Positions 1 through 8,300 of a stretch of 10,772 bases of DNA are shown here, piece after piece. The translations under genes were made by a program, and so were the position numbers. The notes under the pieces were generated by a model. The model searched no databases. It was given only the letters and a program-made list of their open reading frames with translations, and was not told where the DNA came from. The stretch covers positions 1 through 10,772 of the forward strand of contig CAYOUD010000091.1 in NCBI GenBank assembly GCA_964407055.1. Direction: 5' to 3'. The stretch is from JAQIBY01 sp964407055. GTDB lineage: Bacteria > Bacteroidota > Bacteroidia > Bacteroidales > ML635J-15. Numbering within the stretch: position 1 is the stretch's first letter; each line of letters starts with the position of its first letter.

Positions 1-53
1 TGATTCACAATCGGTATTAACATCTAACTATTTGCGGTGAATTTTTCGGGTTA

Positions 54-91
54 AAATTTTTCTAAATAGCTATGGCTATTCAGAAAAATTT
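54..91. repeat. 17-bp-arm inverted repeat upstream of the hydrolase gene
   Basis: Arms 54-70 and 75-91 are reverse complements at 16 of 17 positions (the mismatch is A64 against C81) around a 4-base loop, TATG. The inner six pairs are AATAGC/GCTATT. The right arm ends inside the -33 box of the promoter at 89-119. There is no T-run after the stem, so it does not look like an ordinary intrinsic terminator. An operator for a dimeric regulator, or a transcript-end hairpin of a gene left of the window, are the two readings I would consider. The repeat itself is seen directly; its role is inferred. Confidence 0.7.
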
Positions 92-119
92 GTACCTTGC
101 ATCTTATTCATTAAATTTG
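89..119 (+). promoter_or_regulatory. Bacteroidota-type promoter for the MBL hydrolase
   Basis: TTTG at 89-92, a 19-nt spacer and TAAATTTG at 112-119 match the -33 TTTG / -7 TAnnTTTG consensus of the Bacteroidota primary sigma factor exactly. Transcription would start around 125-127, giving a 5' leader of about 85 nt before the ATG at 213. A second, weaker -7-like box (TACCTTGC, 93-100) lies between the two elements. The -33 box overlaps the right arm of the inverted repeat at 54-91, so a protein bound there could block it. Confidence 0.65.
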
Positions 120-212
120 TTTCTTGATAGAAAAGAATTAATAGAAGACCCCTTAAGTGCTTTGCTTTAGTAAAAAGCATTATTTTTGAAGGAATTTGCA
201 AATTGTGTTGTT

Positions 213-1070
213 ATGAAAAATCAGATTCGGGTATATAGTCTGGAAACCGGAAACTTCAAAGCTGATGGGGGTGCAATGTTTGGAGTTGTTCCTAAAGCGA
301 TGTGGGAACGGGTTTACCCTGCCGATGAAAACAATCTTTGTTCTTGTGCATGTCGCTGCTTGCTTGTGGACACTGGAGATAAGAAGATTTTGATTGACTC
401 CGGAATTGGAGATAAACTTGATCCGGACTATGCGAGATTTTATTATTTTTTTGGAGAAGACAGTTTGTTGAAATCCTTAAAGCAAATAGGCTTGGCACCC
501 GAAGATATTACTGATGTGATATTAACACATTTGCATTTCGACCATTGCGGCGGAACCACAAATTTTGATGCACAGGGAAACTCTCAGATTGTCTTTTACA
601 AAGCAAATATCTGGGCGAGCAAATTGCAGTGGGATTGGGCAATGAGTCCAAATCGACGTGAGAAACCGGTCTATTTAAAAGAAAATTTAGAACCATTAGC
701 ACGCTCCTCACGTTTAAAATTGGTCGAAAAACCTTTCTTTCTTACTCCCAATGTGGAATTGCGCTTTTTCAACGGACACACAAAAGGGCTTATTTCTGTA
801 TTTGTTAATCTGGGAGAACGTCGGCTCGTGTTTGCGGGAGACTTGCTGCCGGCTATACCATACATACGTTTGTCATTTACGGCAGCTTATGATATTTTTC
901 CTTTAACCAGCATTGAAGAAAAGGAAGCTTTTTTGAACGAACTTTACGATAATCAGGATTTATTATTTTTGCAACATGATATTAATTCGGAAGCTTGCTC
1001 ATTGAAAATGACACCAAAAGGCATCCGTGAAAACAAAATACTGAAAGTAGATGAAATTTCTCAGATATAG
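213..1070 (+). CDS. MBL-fold metallo-hydrolase
   Basis: This is a metallo-beta-lactamase superfamily hydrolase of the broad COG0491 type (glyoxalase II / lactonase-like), 285 aa and near full length for a single-domain member. The binuclear metal site is visible: HLHFDH at residues 106-111, a histidine in GHTKG near 189, an aspartate in FAGD near 210 and a C-terminal histidine in LQHD near 255. The frame is open back to a TTG at 186, but I chose the ATG at 213; an AAGGAA at 189-194 is rather far from it. There is no signal peptide, so it is probably cytoplasmic. The substrate cannot be read from the sequence: thioester, lactone and phosphoester hydrolysis are all possible. Its 3' end overlaps the next gene by 20 bp, suggesting co-transcription. 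Confidence 0.88.
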   Translation: MKNQIRVYSLETGNFKADGGAMFGVVPKAMWERVYPADENNLCSCACRCLLVDTGDKKILIDSGIGDKLDPDYARFYYFFGEDSLLKSLKQIGLAPEDITDVILTHLHFDHCGGTTNFDAQGNSQIVFYKANIWASKLQWDWAMSPNRREKPVYLKENLEPLARSSRLKLVEKPFFLTPNVELRFFNGHTKGLISVFVNLGERRLVFAGDLLPAIPYIRLSFTAAYDIFPLTSIEEKEAFLNELYDNQDLLFLQHDINSEACSLKMTPKGIRENKILKVDEISQI

Positions 1071-1413
1071 TATAATCATTATAGGAATGTTCACGGCAGC
1101 ATCGTGTACAGACCCGTGGCACGAGGAGCAAAGCCAAAAATTGCTTGTAAAATACGACTGGACTCTTACCATGTATGTGGATGGTGTTAATAATGAGGTT
1201 GTCTCTGTTGGAGAAATGATATATCGTTTTGAAGATGATGGAACGTTAGTAAAGGAAACAACTAGTGAAGACTTGCAAGCCTCTACATGGGATATTCCTC
1301 AGCGCGATTATATCCGGATAGGTTCTGCGACGTTTCGCATTAAGACACTCACAAACCGTATTATGAGTTTGGAGTATGGTGAAGATGTAATGTATTTTCT
1401 GCCGGATGCTTAA
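1051..1413 (+). CDS. Small predicted lipoprotein, lipocalin-like
   Basis: A 120-aa protein with a short basic start (MKFLR), a hydrophobic stretch at residues 8-17 (SIIIIGMFTAAS region) and a lipobox ending in Cys19 (TAASC), so it should be lipidated and held in the envelope. The mature part begins TDPW and is a small, probably all-beta domain, with WTLTMYVDGV followed by YRFEDDGTLV and later WDI and MSLEY strands. This resembles the lipocalin-like small lipoproteins common in Bacteroidota. It starts 20 bp inside the hydrolase gene in another frame and ends by overlapping the stop codon of the convergent GH3 gene. No enzymatic motif is visible, and I do not know its ligand. The lipoprotein call is firm; the fold call is tentative. 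Confidence 0.8.
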   Translation: MKFLRYSIIIIGMFTAASCTDPWHEEQSQKLLVKYDWTLTMYVDGVNNEVVSVGEMIYRFEDDGTLVKETTSEDLQASTWDIPQRDYIRIGSATFRIKTLTNRIMSLEYGEDVMYFLPDA

Positions 1414-2921
1414 TGATTAAATTTCAACAAGGCATCCACATACTGTCGATTATTTGACAATCTTGGAATTTTATGCTGCCCGCCAAGTTTTTGTTTCGAT
1501 TTAAGCCATCGGTAAAATGAACCTTCTTTCATTACGACAACTTCCGGAGGTCCCAAGGTCATATTTTTATAGCGCTTGGCATCATAATCTGAATTGATTT
1601 CACGCAAGGTTTCATCCAGAATTTTAACAAAGCGTTCTAAATTATCAGGTGGATTAATAAACTCGAACAACCATTGATGTGCTGCATTCTTTTCTTCACC
1701 AAAATATCTTGGTGCTGCGGTATATTCTCGAATTTCTGCTCCGGTTAATTCACAGGCTTTTTTCAGTGCTTTTTCGGCATTGTCAATGATAACCTCTTCG
1801 CCAAAAGCATTAATAAAATGCTTGGTTCGTCCGGTAACTCTGATTTTGTAAGGCCTAATGGAGGTGAACATTACTGTGTCGCCAATCATATATCGCCATA
1901 ATCCACTATTAGATGAAATTACGATGGCGTAATTCTTGTTTATCTCAACATCTTCCAAGGGAATAACTTTCGTATTTTCATCATGCAATGTTTCCATGGG
2001 AATGAATTCATAGAAAATACCATAATCCAACATTAGTAACATGTCCTGTTTTCCAGGTTCATCCTGCATCGCAAAAAACCCCTCTGACGCATTATAAGTT
2101 TCCATGTACTTCATGTTCGGATTACTGATTAAGTTTTCATAGGTTGTCTGATATGGGTCAAAACTTACACCGCCATGAACAAATAGCTCCAAACTTGGCC
2201 AGACTTCAGAAATGTCATTTTTACCAGTAATTTCCAAAACACGGCGCAGTAAAACCAAAAACCAACTGGGAACTCCAACAATATTTGAAACCGCACTTTT
2301 AATTGTACTTTGTGCAATGCGTTCAATTTTTCCCTCCCATTCTTCCATTAATGCAATGTCAAGATTTGGAAGCTTATAAATATATGTCCAAAAAGGAAGG
2401 TTTCTTAACAATACAGCAGACAGATCTCCGGAAAAGGATTTGTCGCTCGAATCATTCACCTGATGGCTTCCTCCCAATGCTAAAGTTTTACCGACAAAGA
2501 TTTTAGTATCCGGATTATTATCTGAAAAGATTGCATAAATATCTTTCCCGCTTCGAAAGTGACATTCATCCAGCGCTTCTTTTGTGATGGGGATAAATTT
2601 GCTTCTGTCAGAGGTTGTCCCACTTGATTTTGCAAACCAACGGATATCAGTTGGCCATAAAATGTTTTGTTCGCCTTTTAGCGTTCGCTCAATGTAAGGT
2701 TTAATCCCATCATAATCATGAATTGGAACCCGCTCTGCAAATTGCTTGTAATTTCGCATGTCCTTAAAGTGATACTTTTTCCCGAATTCGGTATTTTTAG
2801 CTGTATCGATAAGTTCGCGAAATTGATTGTTCTGAATTTCAATCGGATGCCGACGAAATTCTTCAATTTGAGCCAATCGTTTGTAGTTAATCAGATTAAC
2901 AATGGAGTTGATTACTGGCAT
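1410..2921 (-). CDS. GH3 auxin-responsive promoter family protein (acyl-adenylating enzyme)
   Basis: A 503-aa protein of the bacterial GH3 branch of the ANL adenylate-forming superfamily; plant relatives conjugate acyl acids to amino acids through an acyl-AMP intermediate. ATP-site signatures are present in order: SSGTTS at residues 99-104, YNASEG at 276-281, LWRYMIGD at 341-348 and GRTKHFINAFGEEV at 364-377. The family-typical tail GGQHKIPRLSNNRQY is at 480-494. Length is normal and no signal peptide is present. The ATG at 2921 lies about 57 bp from the divergent CvpA-type gene. The upstream spacer holds only a weak promoter match (CAAATTTG at 2941-2948 with a TTTT in the -33 place). The role in bacteria is not settled; the substrate cannot be deduced here. 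It converges on the lipoprotein gene with overlapping stop codons. Confidence 0.9.
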   Translation of the reverse strand: MPVINSIVNLINYKRLAQIEEFRRHPIEIQNNQFRELIDTAKNTEFGKKYHFKDMRNYKQFAERVPIHDYDGIKPYIERTLKGEQNILWPTDIRWFAKSSGTTSDRSKFIPITKEALDECHFRSGKDIYAIFSDNNPDTKIFVGKTLALGGSHQVNDSSDKSFSGDLSAVLLRNLPFWTYIYKLPNLDIALMEEWEGKIERIAQSTIKSAVSNIVGVPSWFLVLLRRVLEITGKNDISEVWPSLELFVHGGVSFDPYQTTYENLISNPNMKYMETYNASEGFFAMQDEPGKQDMLLMLDYGIFYEFIPMETLHDENTKVIPLEDVEINKNYAIVISSNSGLWRYMIGDTVMFTSIRPYKIRVTGRTKHFINAFGEEVIIDNAEKALKKACELTGAEIREYTAAPRYFGEEKNAAHQWLFEFINPPDNLERFVKILDETLREINSDYDAKRYKNMTLGPPEVVVMKEGSFYRWLKSKQKLGGQHKIPRLSNNRQYVDALLKFNH

Positions 2922-2977
2922 AATTATTATTATTACACAACAAATTTGCTTATTTTTACCGAAAATAAAAAGTGATT

Positions 2978-3487
2978 ATGAATTATCTGGATATTATTAT
3001 TCTTATCCCGGTATTGTGGATGGCATTTAAAGGTCTGAAAAAGGGGCTGATAAAAGAAATTGCATCCTTGGCTGCGCTTATCTTAGGGATTTGGATTGCC
3101 AGCAGTTTTTCCTATTTTTTGGTCTCTGTTCTGGAGGAAAACACTAAAATAGACGAAAACTACATTCCTTTAATTGCTTTCGGTCTGGTTTTTATATTGG
3201 TTGTCATATTGACACACTTGCTTTCCAACGGACTCGATAAACTTGTTAATGCCATTGCTCTAAAACCAGTAAATAAGCTTGGAGGCGCTGTGTTTGGTGC
3301 GGCAAAAGCAGTTTTGATTATTGCAGCCATTTTGTTTTTGATAAATCAATTTCTCGTGGTAAAAATGGAATTAATTCCTCAGGAAGTCATGGACAATTCT
3401 TTATTGTATAACCCGATTCTGGATCTAATCGAATTTTTATATCCCAAAATTGAAAACATTAAGTTTGAGGACTTTCGATTGCATTAA
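2978..3487 (+). CDS. CvpA family membrane protein
   Basis: A 169-aa integral membrane protein with the CvpA (colicin V production protein) layout. The start MNYLDIIILIPVLWMAFKG is typical of the family, followed by a KKGL turn. About four membrane segments lie near residues 3-18, 28-50, 62-82 and 102-127, and the glycine-rich NKLGGAVFGAAKA leads into the last one. A short soluble tail rich in acidic and aromatic residues ends the protein. I chose the ATG at 2978 over the GTG at 2972 because family members begin MNY(L/I)DI. It stands just upstream of the rimP promoter and is probably transcribed separately from it. In E. coli CvpA is linked to envelope homeostasis; what it does here is unknown. 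Confidence 0.88.
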   Translation: MNYLDIIILIPVLWMAFKGLKKGLIKEIASLAALILGIWIASSFSYFLVSVLEENTKIDENYIPLIAFGLVFILVVILTHLLSNGLDKLVNAIALKPVNKLGGAVFGAAKAVLIIAAILFLINQFLVVKMELIPQEVMDNSLLYNPILDLIEFLYPKIENIKFEDFRLH

Positions 3488-3512
3488 AAACATTGATTTC
3501 AAGGCATTTTAT

Positions 3513-3543
3513 TTTGATATAATAAAGCTTTTACTTACATTTG
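3513..3543 (+). promoter_or_regulatory. Bacteroidota-type promoter of the rimP-nusA-infB operon
   Basis: TTTG at 3513-3516, a 19-nt spacer and TACATTTG at 3536-3543 give a perfect consensus match. The predicted start is about 3549-3551, so the leader would be roughly 45 nt and would consist almost wholly of the hairpin at 3562-3581 and its flanks. The spacing equals that of the promoter at 89-119, which supports both calls. Confidence 0.72.
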
Positions 3544-3561
3544 CGCAGCGAAAGAGATTAA

Positions 3562-3581
3562 AAGGGGACGGAAGTCCCCTT
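3562..3581 (+). promoter_or_regulatory. Leader hairpin ahead of rimP (possible attenuator)
   Basis: AAGGGGAC (3562-3569) pairs perfectly with GTCCCCTT (3574-3581) around a GGAA tetraloop. It is followed by TATTTTG, a partly U-rich run in RNA, and the rimP ATG lies 12 nt past the stem. It falls within the first 35 nt of the transcript predicted from the promoter at 3513-3543. It could terminate a fraction of transcripts, end CvpA read-through, or shield the 5' end. NusA, encoded two genes down, acts on RNA hairpins, so feedback control is a reasonable guess but is only inferred. Confidence 0.65.
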
Positions 3582-3593
3582 ATTTTGTACCTT

Positions 3594-4028
3594 ATGATAA
3601 AGAAAGAAAACATAGAAGTAATTGTCAGTGAGCTTGTTAGCCCGCCAGAATTCCTCGTGGATGTTCGCATTGATAAAGCAAATAATATTCAAGTTTTTAT
3701 TGATAGTACAGAGCAGTTTGACATTGATTCCTGTAAACGGATTAGCCGTAAACTTGAAGAAAAACTTGACCGAGACAAAGAAGATTTCATGTTGGAAGTG
3801 TCTTCCCCCGGACTTGACAAGCCATTTAAGGTGAAGAAGCAATATCAGAAATACTTGCATCGGCAAATTGATATTTGGACAGAGGATGATAATTTTACGA
3901 ATGCTGAAATTATCGAAGTTGACGATGAATCAATCACAATTGCATTTACAAAAAATAAACAGAGAGAAACAAAAACATATTCATTTAATCAAATTGAGAA
4001 GGCAAAACCAAGCATCAGTTTTAAGTAA
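3594..4028 (+). CDS. rimP: Ribosome maturation factor RimP
   Basis: A 144-aa RimP, needed for late maturation of the 30S ribosomal subunit in the cytoplasm. The N-terminal alpha/beta domain carries the family signature EVSSPGLDKPF (from residue 68), preceded by an ISRKLEEKLD helix near 50-59. The C-terminal SH3-like barrel covers about 80-144, with the ITIAFTKNK strand. The length is close to the usual 150 or so. The reading frame extends upstream to 3450, but that extension runs through the promoter and leader hairpin and back into the CvpA gene, so the ATG at 3594 (MIKKENIEVIV) is the true start. nusA follows after an 11-bp gap, the conserved rimP-nusA pairing. Confidence 0.95.
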   Translation: MIKKENIEVIVSELVSPPEFLVDVRIDKANNIQVFIDSTEQFDIDSCKRISRKLEEKLDRDKEDFMLEVSSPGLDKPFKVKKQYQKYLHRQIDIWTEDDNFTNAEIIEVDDESITIAFTKNKQRETKTYSFNQIEKAKPSISFK

Positions 4029-4039
4029 AAAAATATACA

Positions 4040-5272
4040 ATGGCACAGACTAATTTAATAGACACTTTTGCTGAGTTTAAGGAACTTAAAAGTATTGACC
4101 GTGCAACCATGATGAGTGTGCTCGAAGAAGTTTTTCGTGCAACTTTAATAAAAATTCATGGCACTGACGAGAATTATGACATCATTATTAATGTCGATAA
4201 GGGTGACTTTGAAATTTGGAGAAATCGCGAAGTTGTAGCAGATAAAGAACTTGAAGATCCAAATCTTGAAATTCCCTTATCCGAAGCATTAAAAATCGAT
4301 GAAGATTACGAAGTTGGCGAAGATGTTACCGATGAAGTAAAAGTTGAAGATTTTGGTCGTCGTGCGATTCTTGCATTAAGACAAAATTTGACCAATAAAA
4401 TATTGGAACTTGAACGCGACAATTTATATAACAGCTATAAGAATCGCATTGGAGAGATTATTACCGGAGAAGTGTATCAAATCTGGAAACGTGAGATTTT
4501 AGTACTCGACGATGAAGGAAATGAATTAATACTTCCCCGTGAAGACCAAATCCCATCTGATTTTTTCCGTAAAGGCGATACCATTCGTGCAATTGTTGAG
4601 CGTGTAGAAATGCGTAACGGAAATCCATTGATTATTATCTCGCGCACATCAACTATTTTCCTTGAACGTCTGTTTGAGCTTGAAGTTCCTGAAATTTTCG
4701 ACGGGTTAATTACTATAAAACGCATTGCAAGAGTTCCCGGTGAACGTGCAAAAGTTGCCGTAGAATCATACGATGACCGCGTTGACCCGGTTGGAGCATG
4801 TGTTGGAATGAAAGGAAGCCGTATTCACGGAATTGTGCGGGAATTGAGAAATGAAAATATTGATGTTATCAATTATACATCAAACATTCAACTTTTTATT
4901 CAGCGTGCTTTAAGTCCTGCAAAAGTTTCCAGTGTGAAACTTTTAGAAGGAGAAAAAGCCGATGTCTATTTGGAACCGGAACAAGTTTCTTTGGCAATCG
5001 GGAAAAATGGACACAATATAAAGCTAGCTTCGCAGTTAACAGGCTTTGAAATAGATGTTTACCGTGAAGTAAGCGCTGATGATGAAGATGTTGATATAGA
5101 CGAGTTCTCAGATGAGATTGAAGCTTGGGTTTTAGATGCATTGAAAGCAATTGGTTGTGATACAGCTAAATCTGTGCTAGAATTAAGTCGTGCTGATTTA
5201 ATTACACGTACAGACCTTGAGGAAGAAACCGTTGACAATGTGCTTCGCATTCTTAAATCAGAATTTGAATAA
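4040..5272 (+). CDS. nusA: Transcription termination/antitermination factor NusA
   Basis: A 410-aa NusA, the RNA-polymerase-bound factor that modulates pausing, intrinsic termination and antitermination. The domains follow the standard order: N-terminal polymerase-binding domain at about 1-130, S1 RNA-binding domain at about 135-202 (GEIITGEVYQI opening), KH1 with the GMKGSRI loop at 256-262 and KH2 with GKNGHNI at 321-327. The linker VESYDDRVDPVGACVG is highly typical. A single acidic, helix-hairpin-helix-like C-terminal segment (about 355-407, EAWVLDALKAIG onward) replaces the two AR repeats of E. coli NusA, which fits the shorter Bacteroidota form. It sits between rimP and infB, with a 54-bp gap to infB. 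Confidence 0.97.
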   Translation: MAQTNLIDTFAEFKELKSIDRATMMSVLEEVFRATLIKIHGTDENYDIIINVDKGDFEIWRNREVVADKELEDPNLEIPLSEALKIDEDYEVGEDVTDEVKVEDFGRRAILALRQNLTNKILELERDNLYNSYKNRIGEIITGEVYQIWKREILVLDDEGNELILPREDQIPSDFFRKGDTIRAIVERVEMRNGNPLIIISRTSTIFLERLFELEVPEIFDGLITIKRIARVPGERAKVAVESYDDRVDPVGACVGMKGSRIHGIVRELRNENIDVINYTSNIQLFIQRALSPAKVSSVKLLEGEKADVYLEPEQVSLAIGKNGHNIKLASQLTGFEIDVYREVSADDEDVDIDEFSDEIEAWVLDALKAIGCDTAKSVLELSRADLITRTDLEEETVDNVLRILKSEFE

Positions 5273-5326
5273 TCTCTGAGAATATACGTGTAATTCATCA
5301 GAAATAATATTGGGCTAAAATATATT

Positions 5327-8300
5327 ATGGCAGCAAGTACAAAACAACAAAGACTCAGCAAAATCGCGAAGGAATTTAACCTTGGGATTTCTACTATTGT
5401 GGAATTTCTGGAGAAGAAAGGGATTGAGGTTGATTCAAATCCGAACAGCAAAGTCCCAAACGAATCCTATGAGCTTTTACTTAAGGAGTTTGGAGATCAA
5501 ATTACGGTAAAGGCGAAATCAAAGGAAGTTTCCCAACAAATTCGTGAACGCCGTCAGGAACGGGTAGGAGCATCTAAAGATGACGAAGAACATGAAACCG
5601 TCTCTGAACAGCCTGACAAATCTAGTTCTAATGACGAGCCGGAAGATGAAGTGTTGATTACGGATAATACATCCACACACGGAGATACCAGTTTGAAAAA
5701 AGAAAAAGAGGAACCTAAAAAAGCAATGGAAACCCCTCCTGAAAAGGAAGAGAAAAAAGAAGAAGTGCCTAAAGAAGCCCCAAAACCTGAGGCGAAAAAG
5801 TCTGAACCTGCTGCCCAAAGTGAAGCCAAAAGCGTTGAAAAAGAAAGTACGCCTAAAACTGAAAAACCAAAAGAGGAAAAATCGAATAAAAAGCCTTTAA
5901 TTACTAAGCCAACAGAAGAATCAAAAGACGATTCAATTAAAGTTTTAGGAAAAATTAATTTGGATTCCTTAAATCAAAAAACAAGGCCTAAGAAAAAATC
6001 GAAAAAAGAAAAACATCTTGAAAAAGAAATAAAAGAACAGGAGCGTAAAGCAACACTCGAAATCCAAAAAGGGAAAGTAAAACAGGCTGAAGCGAAAGCG
6101 GAAGCCCCGCATAAAGAAGAAAAGAAAGCGGAGGCACCAAAAAAAGAAGAAAAGAAAGCCACTCCTGAACGCAAGGAAGATTTTCTTGAAACGAAAGTTA
6201 AAAAACTTGACGGTCCGAAAGTTGTCGGGAAAATTGATATCAACGAATACCTTCAGAAAGAGAGTAATCGGGTTAAGAAACGTCAGGAAGAAAAAGAAGC
6301 GCTTAAAGCAGAACGAAAAAAGCAAAAAGAACGCAAAAAGCGAAAACGTATTCCGAAAGATAAAGTCAAACTTGATAGTAATAAGCCTACCACCGGTCAG
6401 GGCAAACCATCAGGAAAAAGACCCACACGCAAAAAGAAACCCACTAAATCCGTAGAAGTCTCCAATGTTAATGTGCAAAAGCAAATAAAAGATACACTGG
6501 CAAGACTTGAGAATAAAAAGCAAAAATCAAAAACTGCAAAATATCGTCGTGATAAACGAGATGCTGTCAGCAAAAGACGCCAGGAAGATGAAGAACGTGA
6601 AGAAGCAGGCAAAAGCACATTGCAAGTTAATGAATTTGCTTCTGTAAGTGAATTGGCATCCATGATGGATAAGCCGGTAACCGAGGTTATCATGGCTTGT
6701 ATGAGCGTGGGATTAACTGTTTCAATCAATCAAAGACTAGATGCCGAGACAATGAATATTGTCGCTGATGAATTTGGATATGATATCAAATTTGTAAGTG
6801 CAGAAAGTACTGAAAACATTGCCGTAATTGAGGACTCAGAAGAAGATTTACTTCCGAGAGCACCGATTGTTACCGTAATGGGTCACGTTGACCATGGTAA
6901 AACAAAACTTTTAGATTACGTTCGTCATGCGAATGTAGTTGCCGGTGAGGCCGGAGGAATTACCCAGCACGTTGGTGCATACAGTGTTGAGCTTGATAAT
7001 GGAAAAAGAATCGCATTCCTTGATACTCCTGGTCACGAGGCATTTACTGCAATGCGTGCTCGTGGTGCTCAGGTAACGGATATCGCAATTATCGTAATTG
7101 CAGCGGATGATGATGTGATGCCACAAACTATTGAGGCAATAAATCACGCATCTGCAGCCGGAGTGCCTATGGTATTTGCAATTAATAAAGTCGATAAACC
7201 AACTGCTAATCCTGAGAAAATCAAGGAGAAGTTGGCAAACATGAACTACCTTGTTGAAGATTGGGGCGGAAAATATCAATCGCAGGAAATTTCTGCCCTC
7301 AAAGGACTCAATATCGATGCATTGCTTGAAAAAGTTCTGCTAGAAGCTGAACTGCTTGACCTGAAAGCGAATCCAAACCGTCCGGCAGAAGGAACCATTA
7401 TTGAATCAACGCTTGATAAAGGGCGTGGGTATGTGGCAACCTTACTGGTACAAAAAGGAACGCTGAAACATGGAGATATGGTTTTGGCAGGGACAAACTT
7501 TGGACGTGTTAAGGCAATGTTTAATGAACGCCAGAAGCGAATTGACGAAACAGGACCTTCAACGCCGGCAGTATTGCTCGGATTAAACGGAGCACCGCAA
7601 GCAGGTGATACGTTCCGCGTAATGGAAGACGAAAGTGAAGCAAAACAGATTGCATCACGACGCGAACAACTGCAACGTGAGCAAAACCTGAGAACACAAA
7701 AACACATTACCCTTGATGAAATCGGACGTCGTTTGGCGCTTGGAAACTTCCAGGAAATTAATGTGGTTGTTAAAGGTGATGTGGATGGATCAATCGAAGC
7801 ATTATCCGATTCACTTGAAAAATTGTCTACTGATGAACTGAAAGTGAATGTAATTCACAAAGCAGTCGGACAAATTACCGAAACTGATGTCATGCTGGCT
7901 TCAGCATCAAATGCAATTATTATCGGATTCCAGGTAAGACCTTCTGTTGTTGCAAGACGTCTTGCTGAAAAAGAAGAAATTGAAATCCGTCTTTACTCTA
8001 TTATTTATGATGCGATCAACGAAATGAAAGCTGCAATGGAAGGAATGCTTTCACCGGAAATTAAAGAACGTATTCAGGGAACAGCAGAAGTTCAGAATAT
8101 CTTTAAAATTACAAAAGTCGGGACAGTTGCAGGATGTCAAGTTGTGGACGGAAAAATATTCAGAAAAAGTAAAGTGCGCCTTATTCGCGACGGAATCGTA
8201 ATTTATTCAGGAGACCTCGGATCGTTAAAACGTTATAAAGACGACGTAAAAGAGGTGTATTCCGGACAAGAATGTGGCCTCAATATCGAAAACTTTAATG

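Noticed and set aside
186..212. TTG start nine codons upstream in the hydrolase frame
   Set aside because: The ATG at 213 gives a normal MBL-fold N-terminus, and the AAGGAA motif lies inside the extension.
2922..2977. Promoter pair in the GH3-CvpA divergent spacer
   Set aside because: Only partial matches to the consensus (CAAATTTG at 2941-2948 with TTTT for -33); mentioned with the GH3 gene but not listed as a feature.
3450..3593. Upstream extension of the rimP frame (48 extra codons)
   Set aside because: It crosses the promoter and leader hairpin and overlaps the CvpA gene; RimP homology begins at the ATG at 3594.
5519..6325. Several open minus-strand frames opposite the infB charged arm, Phe/Arg/Ser-rich
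   Set aside because: They are the mirror of Lys/Glu codons in the arm; composition is extreme, they overlap each other, and they lack plausible starts or domains.
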